Assembly: GCA_013389115.1 (NCBI GenBank)
Contig: JACADY010000070.1
Span: 1 to 64,000, forward strand
DNA: 64,000 nucleotides
Source: Alphaproteobacteria bacterium
GTDB taxonomy: Bacteria; Pseudomonadota; Alphaproteobacteria; Micropepsales; Micropepsaceae
Direction of reading: 5' to 3'
The notes beneath the pieces are model-generated. The model was not told the origin of the DNA and made no database searches. It saw only the letters and a program-made list of their open reading frames with translations. This document shows positions 34,338 through 43,404 of this stretch, piece after piece. The first letter of the stretch is position 1; every line of letters starts with the position of its first letter. Made by a program: the position numbers and the translations under genes.

Positions 34338-36215
34338 TCAGATGACGATGACGTCCGGCGGCGGCTCCTTCGTATAGAGCGCCTGGACAAGCTTGTCGCG
34401 CCGGTCGAGCGTCGCGCGCTGATTGACATAGCCCTTGTCGGTGATCTCGTGCCCATCGATAGAGGGTGGCTCGGTCATCAGCATCACCCGTGCAATCTTT
34501 CCCGAAGAGCCGCCCGCCGCCTTGTTGTGCGCGCGGAAACGTTCCTGGATGAAGGCACCTATCGCCGGCGCGCGCAGGATTTCATCGGGCGTGGACAGAT
34601 TGGGATCGCCCGCGATCTCCTTTGCCGCCGTCATGTTGGGCCATGCAAGAAGCGCGACATAGTCCTTGTCCTGCCCGGCGACGACGCAGTCCTGAATGAG
34701 CGGTGTCGCCGCCGCGATAGCCTCGGCGCGCAGCGTCCCGACCGAAACCCAGGTACCCGTTGAGAGCTTGAAATCCTCCGTGACGCGCCCGTCGAACACG
34801 AGGCCTGCCTCGGGATGCGCCTCGTCGAGGAACTTGGCCGCATCGCCAAGCTTGTAAAATCCCTCCTCATCGAACGCGGCTTCGGTCAGGTCGGGACGGT
34901 TGAGATAGCCGGGGGTGACTGTCGGCCCCTTCACGCGCACCTCAAGCTTGAGCCCGTTCGGCACGAGCTTGAGCGTAATGCCCGGCAACGGCAGCCCGAT
35001 CAGCCCCACGCGGTCTGTGAGCCAGTGGACGACCGTGACGCCCTGCGTTTCCGTTGCGCCGTACATCGTCGTGAAACCAAGGCGTTTCCCGGTCGAGGCA
35101 ATGGCAAGCGCCTCCATGCGCTCATAGAGGTCCTGGCTGAGTGTGGCGCCGCCATAGGCCATGTATTTGAGCTTGGCAAAGAAGCGGTCGCGCAGGCTCG
35201 CGTCACGCTCCATGGCGTCGGCGAGCGTGGCAAACGCGATCGGCGCCGAACCGAATACGAGTGGAGAGATCTCCCTCAAATTCCGGATCGTCTCATCAAA
35301 GAGGCCTGGCACCGGCTTGCCGGCATCAAGATAGATCGTACCGCCGGCATTGAGGTTGCCGTTAAAGCCGATATTGCCCGCCGAGATATGGTTCCAGGGC
35401 ATCCACTCGAGCGATTGCGGTATCTCGTCTGGGTCCTTGGGCTCATCGCGCAAAGCTTCCTGCGCGGCAATGACGGCGCACATCATGCCGTGGGTTTGGA
35501 TGACGCCCTTGGGCATGCCGGTCGAACCCGAGGTGAAGAGATATTTGGCGACCGTCTGATGCGTGATCCTGTCCATCGATTCGCGCACCGATGGACCCAC
35601 ATTGACCTCGAAGAGCGCCTCGAGCGGCGTCGTCTCCCGATCAGGGCATGGGACCAGCGTGACGATCTCGACGCCCTCAAGATCGAGCGATGCGAGCGCC
35701 TTGGCGAAGAAGGCACCGTTCTCGGCATAGATCATCTTCGGCCGGCAGAGCTTGAAGACGTGGCGCAGCTTGCCGTGATCGCCCGAGAACAGTGAATAGG
35801 CAACCGAGACGGGCGCGACGGGTACGCGAGCCTTCATGGCGCCCAGCATGACGAGCGCGTGCTCGATCGAATTGCCCGAGAGGATGAGAACGGGGGTCTC
35901 CGGCCCCATGCCCCTGTTCAGCATCGACTGCGCGATGGCATTCGCCTTCTGGTTTGCCTGCGCGTAGGTGATCTTGCGCCACGCCCCCAGCTTGAGATCA
36001 GGCCCGATCTCGCGCTGGGCAAGTAGATCCCGCTGCGGATGCGCAAGTGCCCGCTCCTCGAAGAGATGCGCGATCGAGCGGTGCATCTCGCCCAGCGGGT
36101 GGTCCTGCGCGATGATCCAGCTTCCATCCCCCCGCCGCTCGGCCCGCACCTTGGGCGGCTTCATGGGTAGCGGCTTGAACGGGGGCAAGGCGCGTGTGCT
36201 GGCATTGAGGTTCAT
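34338..36215 (-). CDS. Feruloyl-CoA synthase-like AMP-forming ligase
   Basis: A 625-residue acyl-adenylating enzyme. FTSGSTGMPKGVIQTH (about 227-242) is the ATP loop; MYGATETQG is motif II-like; the catalytic Lys sits in GGSSGKIARVM near 588. The insertion LEWMPWNHISAGNIGFN and the start PPKVRAERRGDGSWII are what I recall for feruloyl-CoA synthases, which activate ferulate or related phenylpropanoids. The exact acid cannot be read from sequence. It is separated from the small gene at 34178 by 159 bases and divergent from the methyltransferase gene. Confidence 0.82.
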   Translation of the reverse strand: MNLNASTRALPPFKPLPMKPPKVRAERRGDGSWIIAQDHPLGEMHRSIAHLFEERALAHPQRDLLAQREIGPDLKLGAWRKITYAQANQKANAIAQSMLNRGMGPETPVLILSGNSIEHALVMLGAMKARVPVAPVSVAYSLFSGDHGKLRHVFKLCRPKMIYAENGAFFAKALASLDLEGVEIVTLVPCPDRETTPLEALFEVNVGPSVRESMDRITHQTVAKYLFTSGSTGMPKGVIQTHGMMCAVIAAQEALRDEPKDPDEIPQSLEWMPWNHISAGNIGFNGNLNAGGTIYLDAGKPVPGLFDETIRNLREISPLVFGSAPIAFATLADAMERDASLRDRFFAKLKYMAYGGATLSQDLYERMEALAIASTGKRLGFTTMYGATETQGVTVVHWLTDRVGLIGLPLPGITLKLVPNGLKLEVRVKGPTVTPGYLNRPDLTEAAFDEEGFYKLGDAAKFLDEAHPEAGLVFDGRVTEDFKLSTGTWVSVGTLRAEAIAAATPLIQDCVVAGQDKDYVALLAWPNMTAAKEIAGDPNLSTPDEILRAPAIGAFIQERFRAHNKAAGGSSGKIARVMLMTEPPSIDGHEITDKGYVNQRATLDRRDKLVQALYTKEPPPDVIVI

Positions 36216-36319
36216 TGAAGGCGTCTCCCAACTATCGTTAATGTTTTTATGCGCCTATCATGCAGAAGAATCCTCTTTCCGGAAACTCTTCCGTTCCCGG
36301 TTTCCCGCGCACGAATGAC

Positions 36320-37069
36320 ATGACGACGATGGATAGGCCCGCAAAGGGTGTGATGCCGCGCATTTACGGCGACTTGGCATCCTGGTTTCACCTTGTGACC
36401 CCGCCGGGGGATTATGTCCGCGAGGCAAAGCTCATCAAGGGTCTGCTGTCAAAAAGAGGGGCGCGCCTGACGCTGCTGGAACTGGGCGCTGGCGGGGGCA
36501 ACAACGCGTTGCACCTGAAGAAGCATTTCGACCTCACCCTCACTGACATCTCGCCTGCCATGCTGCGGGTGAGCAAAGGCATCAACCCCGAATGCCGGCA
36601 CATCAAGGCGGATATGCGCGATCTGCGACTGAAGGAGCGCTTCGACGCCGTGCTCGTGCACGATGCGGTGATGTACATGCTGACGCGTGCCGATCTGCGC
36701 AAGGCGATCCGCACCGCCTTCTGGCACTTAAAGCCAGGCGGCAAGGCCCTCTTCATGCCCGATTTCCTGAGCGAGACATTCGAGCCGCGCACGACGACGG
36801 GCGAGAACACAGAGAACGGTCGCACTTTGCGCTATGTGGAGGTGACAAGGGCGAGGGGAAGCGGCCGCCGCAAAGCCATTGTCGACTTCACCTATCTGTT
36901 GAGCGACACCCGCCGCTCCGACCGCATCATCACCGACCGGCACATTTTCGGGCTCTTCCCGCGCGCGACATGGGTCAAGCTGCTTGAAGAGGCGGGCTTC
37001 AGCGTGGAACAGAAGACCGACTATTGGGGCCGCGACATATTTGTGTGCGAGCGCAAGGAAGCTGTCTAG
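36320..37069 (+). CDS. SAM-dependent methyltransferase, class I
   Basis: A 249-residue enzyme. LLELGAGGGNNALHLKK is motif I binding SAM; LTDISPAMLRVSKG is motif II, and FDAVLVHDAVMYMLT motif III-like. Substrate is unknown. ATG 36320 (MTTMDRP) is one choice; ATG 36260 would add 20 residues and neither has a clear ribosome binding site. Its stop overlaps the stop of the convergent acyl-CoA synthetase by 4 bases (CTAG). Confidence 0.85.
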   Translation: MTTMDRPAKGVMPRIYGDLASWFHLVTPPGDYVREAKLIKGLLSKRGARLTLLELGAGGGNNALHLKKHFDLTLTDISPAMLRVSKGINPECRHIKADMRDLRLKERFDAVLVHDAVMYMLTRADLRKAIRTAFWHLKPGGKALFMPDFLSETFEPRTTTGENTENGRTLRYVEVTRARGSGRRKAIVDFTYLLSDTRRSDRIITDRHIFGLFPRATWVKLLEEAGFSVEQKTDYWGRDIFVCERKEAV

Positions 37070-38634
37070 TTCACCCGCCGCTCTTTCCCGGCCCAATAGG
37101 GTTCGCGCAGTTCCCGTCGCAGGATCTTGCCTGAAGGATTGCGCGGCAGCGCATCGACGAAGTCCACCGACTTCGGACATTTGTAGCCCGCAATCTGCGT
37201 GCGGCAATAGGCGATGATCTCAGCCTCATTGACGCTGACGCCGTGTTTGCGCACGACACAGGCCTTGACCGCCTCGCCCCATTTCTCGTCCGGCACGCCG
37301 ATGACGGCCGCATCGATGATCGCGGGATGCGACATGAGCGCGTTTTCAACTTCGGCCGGATAGATGTTCTCGCCACCCGAAACGATCATGTCCTTCACCC
37401 GGTCATAGATGAAGAGATAGCCCGCCTCATCGAAATAGCCCGCATCGCCCGTGTGGAACCAGCCATTGACGATCGCCTTCGCGGTGGCTTCAGGCTTGTT
37501 CCAATAGCCTTTCATGAGGAGCGGCGTGCGCATCACGATTTCGCCGACCTCCCCCGTCTTCACCGGCTGCCCGCCGGCATCGACGACACGGATCTCAAAG
37601 CTGGGATAAGGAACGCCGCAGGAGCGCAGTTTCCCCTTCGCCGGATCATGGGCTTCTGGCGGAAGAAAGGTCCCCCCGCCAACAGTTTCGGTGAGGCCGT
37701 AAAGCTGCGTGAAGTCGCAACCGAGCACCTGGGCCGCTTTGCGAAGCACGTCATCGGAAATGGGCGAAGCGCCATAGAACACCCGGCGCAATGAGGAAAG
37801 GTCACGCTTCTCGATGCCCGGCACTTGCAGCAGGAACTGGATCACCGCCGGCACAAGGAACATGTTTTCGATGCGGTAGCGCTCGATGAAATCCAGCACC
37901 TTCACCGGATCGACCTGCTTCATGATGATGCCTTTGGCGCCCTGTGCGGTTGAAACAAGGCCCATATTGACCCCCGCCACATGGAAATTGGGCATGGCGA
38001 TGAGGTTCACGGCACCAGGATCATAGGAAGCCCAGCCTGCGCGCTCCGCGCTGTCGAAAAAGGCGAGATAATTGGCGTTTGTCAGTTGCACGCCCTTGGG
38101 GTGTCCCGTCGTGCCGCTCGTATAGAGCTGGATCACGTCATCCTCAGGCGAGATGGAAAGGAGCGGATCATAGGGTGCGTGCAAGCGCCGCCAATCATCG
38201 AAGCCGGGCCAGGTGGCGTGACCGCCATCGACGGCGATGAAATGCCGGACGGTTTTCAGCTCTTTCGCGATCTTCTCGATGATCGGTACAAACTCTGCGC
38301 CAACAAAGAGCACTTCAGCCTGTGCATCGTTGAGGACATAGACGATTTCCGGCCCTGCGAGCCGCCAATTGACGCCGACGAGCACGGCGTTCGCCTTGAA
38401 GCAGCCATAGACGGTTTCGAAAAACCGGTCCGAATTCATCCCGATATAGCCGACGCGCGATTGCGGCCGAACATCCAGTTTGGAGAGCCCGTGCGCGATC
38501 TGGTTCGATCGCGTGTCGAGTTCGGCGAAGGTCGTGACCCGATCTTCATAGACATGTGCGACCGCGTCGGGTCGCTCCTGCGCCTGCACCCGGGTGATAT
38601 CTGCGCAAGCCCGCATGGCGTTGAGATTGAACAT
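37066..38634 (-). CDS. Acyl-CoA synthetase (AMP-forming)
   Basis: A 522-residue ligase. LYTSGTTGHPKGVQLT is the P-loop; QLYGLTETVGGG motif II; YDRVKDMIVSGGENIYPAEVE the hinge and A10 region; NPSGKILRREL carries the catalytic Lys. It converts a carboxylic acid to its CoA thioester, cytoplasmically. Length fits medium- or long-chain fatty acid or similar ligases. ATG 38634 has GGGGAAA upstream. Neighbours suggest a lipid or aromatic acid degradation set. Confidence 0.9.
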   Translation of the reverse strand: MFNLNAMRACADITRVQAQERPDAVAHVYEDRVTTFAELDTRSNQIAHGLSKLDVRPQSRVGYIGMNSDRFFETVYGCFKANAVLVGVNWRLAGPEIVYVLNDAQAEVLFVGAEFVPIIEKIAKELKTVRHFIAVDGGHATWPGFDDWRRLHAPYDPLLSISPEDDVIQLYTSGTTGHPKGVQLTNANYLAFFDSAERAGWASYDPGAVNLIAMPNFHVAGVNMGLVSTAQGAKGIIMKQVDPVKVLDFIERYRIENMFLVPAVIQFLLQVPGIEKRDLSSLRRVFYGASPISDDVLRKAAQVLGCDFTQLYGLTETVGGGTFLPPEAHDPAKGKLRSCGVPYPSFEIRVVDAGGQPVKTGEVGEIVMRTPLLMKGYWNKPEATAKAIVNGWFHTGDAGYFDEAGYLFIYDRVKDMIVSGGENIYPAEVENALMSHPAIIDAAVIGVPDEKWGEAVKACVVRKHGVSVNEAEIIAYCRTQIAGYKCPKSVDFVDALPRNPSGKILRRELREPYWAGKERRVN

Positions 38635-38677
38635 GATCGTTTCCCCAAACAGGTTGTTTTGGTTGTTGCCTGAACTT

Positions 38678-38730
38678 TAGAGCGTTTTCCCGAACAGTGG
38701 CCACCGGTTTTCGGCAGAAAACGCGGTCTA
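38678..38730. repeat. Intergenic palindromic repeat of Rhizobiales type
   Basis: The 53 bases from TAGAGCGTTTTC to GAAAACGCGGTCTA form an imperfect palindrome with CAGTGG and ACCGGTTTTC inside. I recall similar elements scattered through Rhizobiales genomes. It lies between divergent genes. Confidence 0.6.
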
Positions 38731-38862
38731 GTGCATGAACCGAGCCCGCATACACGACCAGCATTGGCGGGGTCATGCGCGCGTGGCAATGGCCCCAACT
38801 TCAATGGCCGAAGGTCCGAATTGGGCTTTTCCGCTTTTCAATGCACCGCGAAGGGGCCAACA

Positions 38863-39438
38863 ATGGCGACAAAGAAAAGCGAGGAAACAGGAGCGATGGC
38901 CAGAATCCCCTACCCTGAGCCGGACAATCTGGAGAAGGAGGTCCGGGCACAGCTTGAAGGCCTCGCCCCCCTCAACATTTTCTTGATGTTGGCTCATGGC
39001 GGCGGCCTTCTGCGAAGCTTTGTCGACCTTGGGACCTATCTGCTTTTCAAGACGAGGCTCGACCCTGTCCTGCGCGAAATTGCGATCATTCGCGTCGGCG
39101 TCCTCTCCGCTTCGAAATACGAGGTTTTCCAGCATGAGCGGATCGGTCGTCAGCTGGGAATGAAAAGTGATCTCTTGAATGCGATCCATGATGGCCCCGA
39201 ATCGCCTTGCCTTACGCCGCTTCAGGGCCTCGTCATACGGTACACGGACGAAGTCGTCCGCAACGTGCGCGCCTCGGACGGATTGTTCCATTTGTTGAAG
39301 GATCAGCTTTCCATCAGGCCGTTGCAGGAGCTCACCGTGACCATCGGCTATTACATGATGGTTTGCCGCTTTCTCGAGAATTTCGAGGTCGATCTTGAAG
39401 AGGATGGCCAAACCGAGGGCCTCAAGGTGAGGCGATGA
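38863..39438 (+). CDS. Carboxymuconolactone decarboxylase-family protein
   Basis: A 191-residue AhpD/CMD-like protein. LREIAIIRVGVLSASKYEVFQHERIG (about 75-100) covers the family helix; the usual CxxC is absent here and replaced by SASKYE with His in the FQHERIG stretch, as in many CMD relatives that are not peroxidases. ATG 38863 has AAGGGG 6 bases upstream. It overlaps the next gene (MBL fold) by 4 bases, so the two are co-translated. Function is unknown. Confidence 0.8.
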   Translation: MATKKSEETGAMARIPYPEPDNLEKEVRAQLEGLAPLNIFLMLAHGGGLLRSFVDLGTYLLFKTRLDPVLREIAIIRVGVLSASKYEVFQHERIGRQLGMKSDLLNAIHDGPESPCLTPLQGLVIRYTDEVVRNVRASDGLFHLLKDQLSIRPLQELTVTIGYYMMVCRFLENFEVDLEEDGQTEGLKVRR

Positions 39439-40412
39439 GCGCCCCACGCTTTCAGCGCGGCCTCGCCGACTTCGGCAATGGCTGCTTTGCCTGGCTGCAG
39501 CCCGATGGATCCTGGGGCTGGTCGAATGCCGGCCTCGTGACGGATGGCCAGCACTCCCTTCTCATCGATACGCTCTTTGACAAGCGGCTGACGCAAGACA
39601 TGCTCGCCGCCATGCGCAAGGCGGCACCGCGCGCAACCGCGCAATTCGGCACCCTCGTCAACACCCATCACAATGGTGATCATTGCTACGGCAACGAATG
39701 TGTCCACGCGCAGGAGATCGTTGCCAGCCGGCACGCTGCGCAGGAAATGCTGCGCGAGCCCCCCGCCCTCCTTGCGGGGTTTATGAAGGCCGCGCCCAAT
39801 TTGGGCCTGCTCGGCGATTACCTCACTCATTGCTTCGGCGCCTTCGACTTTGAGAACATTCATCAGACATTGCCGACGACCACTTTCTCCGGCCTCCTCA
39901 CCCGCAATGTGGGCGGCAAGGCCGTTGACATCATCGAGGTCGGCCCCGCCCATACCGGCGGCGACGTCATCGTCCATGTTACCGCCGACCGCACGATCTT
40001 CACCGGCGACATACTTTTCATCGACGGCCATCCCATTCTTTGGGCGGGGCCGGCCGAAAACTGGATCGCCGCCTGCGATTTGATCCTGAAGCTCGATGCA
40101 CAGACGATCGTGCCTGGACATGGGCCGGTGACGGACAAGCACGGCGTCAAGCGCGTGCGCGACTATCTCCTCTATATCAACGCCGAAGCCCGTAAACGCT
40201 TCGATGCCGGCATGGACGCGTTTGAGGCAGCCCGCGACATCGCGCTCGACGACTTTGCGAATTGGGGCGATGCGGAGCGCATTGCGGTGAATGTTGCCAC
40301 GCTCTATCGCGGCTTTGGCGCGACGGACGTGCCGGAGGATGCTGCAACTTTGTTCGGACAGATGGCCGCCCTCTGGCGCGACCGCAAAGTGTTGCGCAGC
40401 GGCGCGCGTTAA
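39435..40412 (+). CDS. MBL-fold metallo-hydrolase
   Basis: A 325-residue hydrolase. NTHHNGDHCYGN is the metal-binding motif in the H-x-N-x-D-H variant instead of HxHxDH; further ligands are in GPAHTGGD, GDILFIDGHP and VPGHGPV. Zn or Fe is expected. Substrate unknown. ATG overlaps the CMD stop as ATGA, and the pairing of CMD and MBL genes suggests a joint catabolic step, not identified. Confidence 0.87.
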   Translation: MSAPRFQRGLADFGNGCFAWLQPDGSWGWSNAGLVTDGQHSLLIDTLFDKRLTQDMLAAMRKAAPRATAQFGTLVNTHHNGDHCYGNECVHAQEIVASRHAAQEMLREPPALLAGFMKAAPNLGLLGDYLTHCFGAFDFENIHQTLPTTTFSGLLTRNVGGKAVDIIEVGPAHTGGDVIVHVTADRTIFTGDILFIDGHPILWAGPAENWIAACDLILKLDAQTIVPGHGPVTDKHGVKRVRDYLLYINAEARKRFDAGMDAFEAARDIALDDFANWGDAERIAVNVATLYRGFGATDVPEDAATLFGQMAALWRDRKVLRSGAR

Positions 40413-40449
40413 TTGGCGCTGATCCATCGGGACGCCCTTCGCACACATC

Positions 40450-40487
40450 CTGAGGATCCGTTTCAGCGGATGCCTCGAAGGATGAGG
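40450..40487. repeat. Dispersed palindromic repeat, copy 1
   Basis: CTGAGGATCCG at the left and CCTCGAAGGATGAGG at the right enclose a variable middle. Two further copies lie at 50313-50347 and 54141-54174. All are in gaps after convergent or terminal genes. Confidence 0.65.
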
Positions 40488-40518
40488 GCGAAGGGTTTCC
40501 ATCAGGGAGACCCAGGGT

Positions 40519-41016
40519 TCAAACCGCCTTGGCGTATTGGATGAAGCCCGTCCGCTTGGCGATGCGGTCATAAAGCTGCTGGCCGGTGATGTTCGTCTCA
40601 TGCGTCAGCCAATGCACGCGCGCGCCGCCCGCCCGTGCGATGACCTCATAGACGTGCTCGATGAGCGCCCGCCCGATCCCCGTGCCCCGCGACTTTTTCT
40701 CGACATAGAGATCCTGCAAATAGCAGCTTGGCGCGGCAAGCCAGGTTGAGCGATGCAGAATGATCTGGACAAGGCCCAGCGCCTCGTCCCCCACGATTGC
40801 CAGAAAAGCAAACATCGGCTCGCTGTCATCGAGAAGGCGCGAGAAGACGAGAGTGTCGTGATGGGCGGGAAGATTGGTCTCATAAAATTCAAGATAGCCG
40901 CGCCATAGCTTCCGCCATGCCTCGAAATCGTTCAGTTGCAGCGGCCGCACGAGAGCCTCGCCCCGCTTTGCCGAAAGCGTGAAGGCCACCGCATCGAGCC
41001 CATGAATTGAGTTCAT
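40519..41016 (-). CDS. GNAT-family N-acetyltransferase
   Basis: A 165-residue acetyl-CoA-dependent transferase. LYVEKKSRGTGIGRALIEHV (about 105-124) is the acetyl-CoA pyrophosphate loop (Q/RxxGxG/A). THETNITGQQLYDRIAKRTGF follows as the last motif. Substrate unknown, possibly a small amine. ATG 41016 begins MNSIHGLD; it is divergent from the carboxylesterase. Confidence 0.88.
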   Translation of the reverse strand: MNSIHGLDAVAFTLSAKRGEALVRPLQLNDFEAWRKLWRGYLEFYETNLPAHHDTLVFSRLLDDSEPMFAFLAIVGDEALGLVQIILHRSTWLAAPSCYLQDLYVEKKSRGTGIGRALIEHVYEVIARAGGARVHWLTHETNITGQQLYDRIAKRTGFIQYAKAV

Positions 41017-41099
41017 CGCCTTATCGATCCTTTTTCTTGACCCGGGTCGTCCCCGGCCAGCAGATTGAACGCATGGTCTGGCAAGGGAACGCAAAGAGC

Positions 41100-42635
41100 A
41101 TGGAGCATACCGAATGCACGGTCGATGCGCCCTGCGGACGCCTCAAGGGAATCCGAAAGGGCGGCGTGTCGGTATTCCGCGGCATACCATTCGCGCTGCC
41201 GCCCGCGGGCGAGCGCCGTTTTCTGCCGCCGGAGAAATTGCCCCCTTGGCCGGGTGAGCGCGACGCGACGCGCTTTGGCTTTATCTGCCCCCAGGCCCCC
41301 GCGGCGATGGAGGGACTCTTGGGTGCCGCCTTGGGCGAGCAATCCGAGGATTGCCTCTTCCTCAACGTTTGGACGCCAGGAACGGATGCGCAGCGCCGCC
41401 CAGTTATGGTGTGGCTCCATGGCGGGGCCTATGCCTTCGGCGCGGGCAGTCAGGGTATCTACAATGGCCGCCACTTGGCCAGTCGCGGCGACGTCGTGGT
41501 CGTGACGCTGAACTACCGTCTGGGCGCGCTCGGCTTTCTCAATCTGTCGGACGCAACCGATGGCGCCCTGCCCGGCCTTGGCAGCGAAGGTCTGATGGAC
41601 CAGATCGAGGGCCTTCTCTGGGTGAGAGAGAACATCGCCAGTTTCGGCGGTGATCCCGACAACGTCACGCTTTTTGGCGAGAGCGCGGGCGGGATGAGTG
41701 TCGCGTGCCTGCTCGCCTCCCCCCTCTCCCGGGGCCTTTTTCACAAGGCGATTGCCCAATCCGGCGCGGGCCATATCGGCTATGCGAGGGAGCGCTCGGC
41801 CCGTGTCGCCGCCGCCTTTCTCGCCGAGCTTGGCCTGAGCCCTGCAAATGCACGGGAGGTTCTTGCTCTGCCCCACCAAAAGCTTGCTGGCGCCCAGCTA
41901 GCGATCCTGCGCAATGCGCGCGACGGGGACGAGCCTGAGCATTTGGGCAAGATGCCTTTTCAGCCCACGATCGAGGGCGTCGTCCTGCGCGATCACCCCT
42001 TTGCCACGATGCAAAGGGGCGAGGGCATGGAGGGACCCTTGCTAGTGGGCACGACCAGGGAGGAATGGCGCCTCTTCACCGCCATCGATCCCCGCGCCCG
42101 CCTCACCTTTGCGAGCGGCGCTGAAAGGCGCATCGCGGCCGCGATGGGCGCCCATGCCGATCTGGTCGGCGCCGCCTATCGCGAAGGCTCAGGCTTCGAG
42201 CGCTGGAACGCCTTCATGACCGACCGCATTTTCACCGTGCCCGCCTTGCGTCTTGCCAACGCCCATGGCGCCAATGGCAATCCCACCTATCTCTACCGTT
42301 TCGATTGGACCTCACCGTTGATGGGCGGAGTTTTTGGCGCCTGTCACGCGCTTGAGCTTGGCTTCGTGTGGGGCACGCATGCGGGCCGCCTGGCCAACAA
42401 GTTCTTTGGCGATGGCCCGGACGCCGCCGCCCTTTCCGCCGCGATGATGGATGCCTGGATCGCCTTTGCCCGTGCGGGCGATCCCAGCGTTGGGGAGATG
42501 CCCTGGCCGCCTTTCGCGGCGGGAGGGCGCGTCATGGTCTTTGGCCGCGACGCCCCCCAGACGCAAATGCAGGCGCCCGATGCCGCGCGCCTGCGAGCCT
42601 GGTCAGAGGTTCCCGACCGTCTGGTCGGAACGTAG
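41100..42635 (+). CDS. Type B carboxylesterase
   Basis: A 511-residue esterase. FRGIPFALPP and SEDCLFLNVWTP are typical N-terminal motifs; VWLHGGAYAFGAG forms the oxyanion hole; LFGESAGGMSV carries Ser (about 186); the Glu and His are in the central and C-terminal part (GACHALELGFVWG). No signal peptide. ATG 41100 is chosen (AAGGGA upstream); ATG 41073 is an option. Hydrolyses carboxylic esters of unknown type. Its stop is 10 bases from the convergent YbjN-like gene. Confidence 0.9.
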   Translation: MEHTECTVDAPCGRLKGIRKGGVSVFRGIPFALPPAGERRFLPPEKLPPWPGERDATRFGFICPQAPAAMEGLLGAALGEQSEDCLFLNVWTPGTDAQRRPVMVWLHGGAYAFGAGSQGIYNGRHLASRGDVVVVTLNYRLGALGFLNLSDATDGALPGLGSEGLMDQIEGLLWVRENIASFGGDPDNVTLFGESAGGMSVACLLASPLSRGLFHKAIAQSGAGHIGYARERSARVAAAFLAELGLSPANAREVLALPHQKLAGAQLAILRNARDGDEPEHLGKMPFQPTIEGVVLRDHPFATMQRGEGMEGPLLVGTTREEWRLFTAIDPRARLTFASGAERRIAAAMGAHADLVGAAYREGSGFERWNAFMTDRIFTVPALRLANAHGANGNPTYLYRFDWTSPLMGGVFGACHALELGFVWGTHAGRLANKFFGDGPDAAALSAAMMDAWIAFARAGDPSVGEMPWPPFAAGGRVMVFGRDAPQTQMQAPDAARLRAWSEVPDRLVGT

Positions 42636-42645
42636 GAAGGAACCG

Positions 42646-43215
42646 TTACTTCCAGCCGATCGACTTGTAGAGGCCATCGACGCTACCAAGGAAGGCGTAG
42701 ATCTCGACCTTGAGGTTGTCGCGCGGAATACCGTAATCCGCGATCACATAGCGCGAGAGGTATATCTCGCCCGCCTCGTTCACATAGGCCTTGGCGAAGC
42801 GATAATTCTTGTTGAAGTTGTTGGCCTGCTCGGGTGTGAGCTTGCCGTCATCGGCCGTCCACCACGCATAGAGGTCCAGGCCGAGGCAGCCCGTGTTGGC
42901 TTGGCACGCGGCCGGTATCGCGTTGAACTTGAGGCCATCTTCCGAGGCCGCCAGCACCTCGTCCTGTCCGTTGGCATTCTTCGAGATGCGCACGTCCTTC
43001 ATGCCCATCTCGATGAGCAGCGCCGAAATTTCGGCCGCATCGAATTTCGTGAACGTTGCCGGCACGGTCGCTGAGGAAGTCTGGGGTTGCGTCGGCACCT
43101 GCGGCAGCTGCACGCCGCCGATCCGGCCGCCAAGTCCCTTGTCGCCCTGATTTTGCGCGATCGCGGGTGCCGCAATGAGCAAGCCTGCCGCAATGAGTGT
43201 GGCAAAGCGTTTCAT
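42646..43215 (-). CDS. Exported YbjN-domain-like protein
   Basis: A 189-residue protein with a signal peptide (residues 1-20, ending AIAQ). After a Gly/Gln/Pro linker come FDAAEISALLIEMGMKDVRI and YRFAKAYVNEAGEIYLSRYV, a pattern I associate with YbjN (sensory transduction regulator-like) domains. GGAGA lies 8 bases before ATG 43215. Role unknown; the family is often linked to stress or envelope functions. Confidence 0.7.
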   Translation of the reverse strand: MKRFATLIAAGLLIAAPAIAQNQGDKGLGGRIGGVQLPQVPTQPQTSSATVPATFTKFDAAEISALLIEMGMKDVRISKNANGQDEVLAASEDGLKFNAIPAACQANTGCLGLDLYAWWTADDGKLTPEQANNFNKNYRFAKAYVNEAGEIYLSRYVIADYGIPRDNLKVEIYAFLGSVDGLYKSIGWK

Positions 43216-43404
43216 CGTGAAATCTCCGTAATGGTCCCCTGCGCGCAATCCTTTGCGCGTTTTGTGCAGCCTGGCAAGTCAATATGGCCGATTTCTGTAA
43301 GGAATTCGGCGCACTTGTGGCGAACTGCCACGCGTATCCAAGCGCAACCGCGTAAGGAATCCGTAAAATACTGATGCATCGGCAAGATTAGGCCGCTCGG
43401 TGGT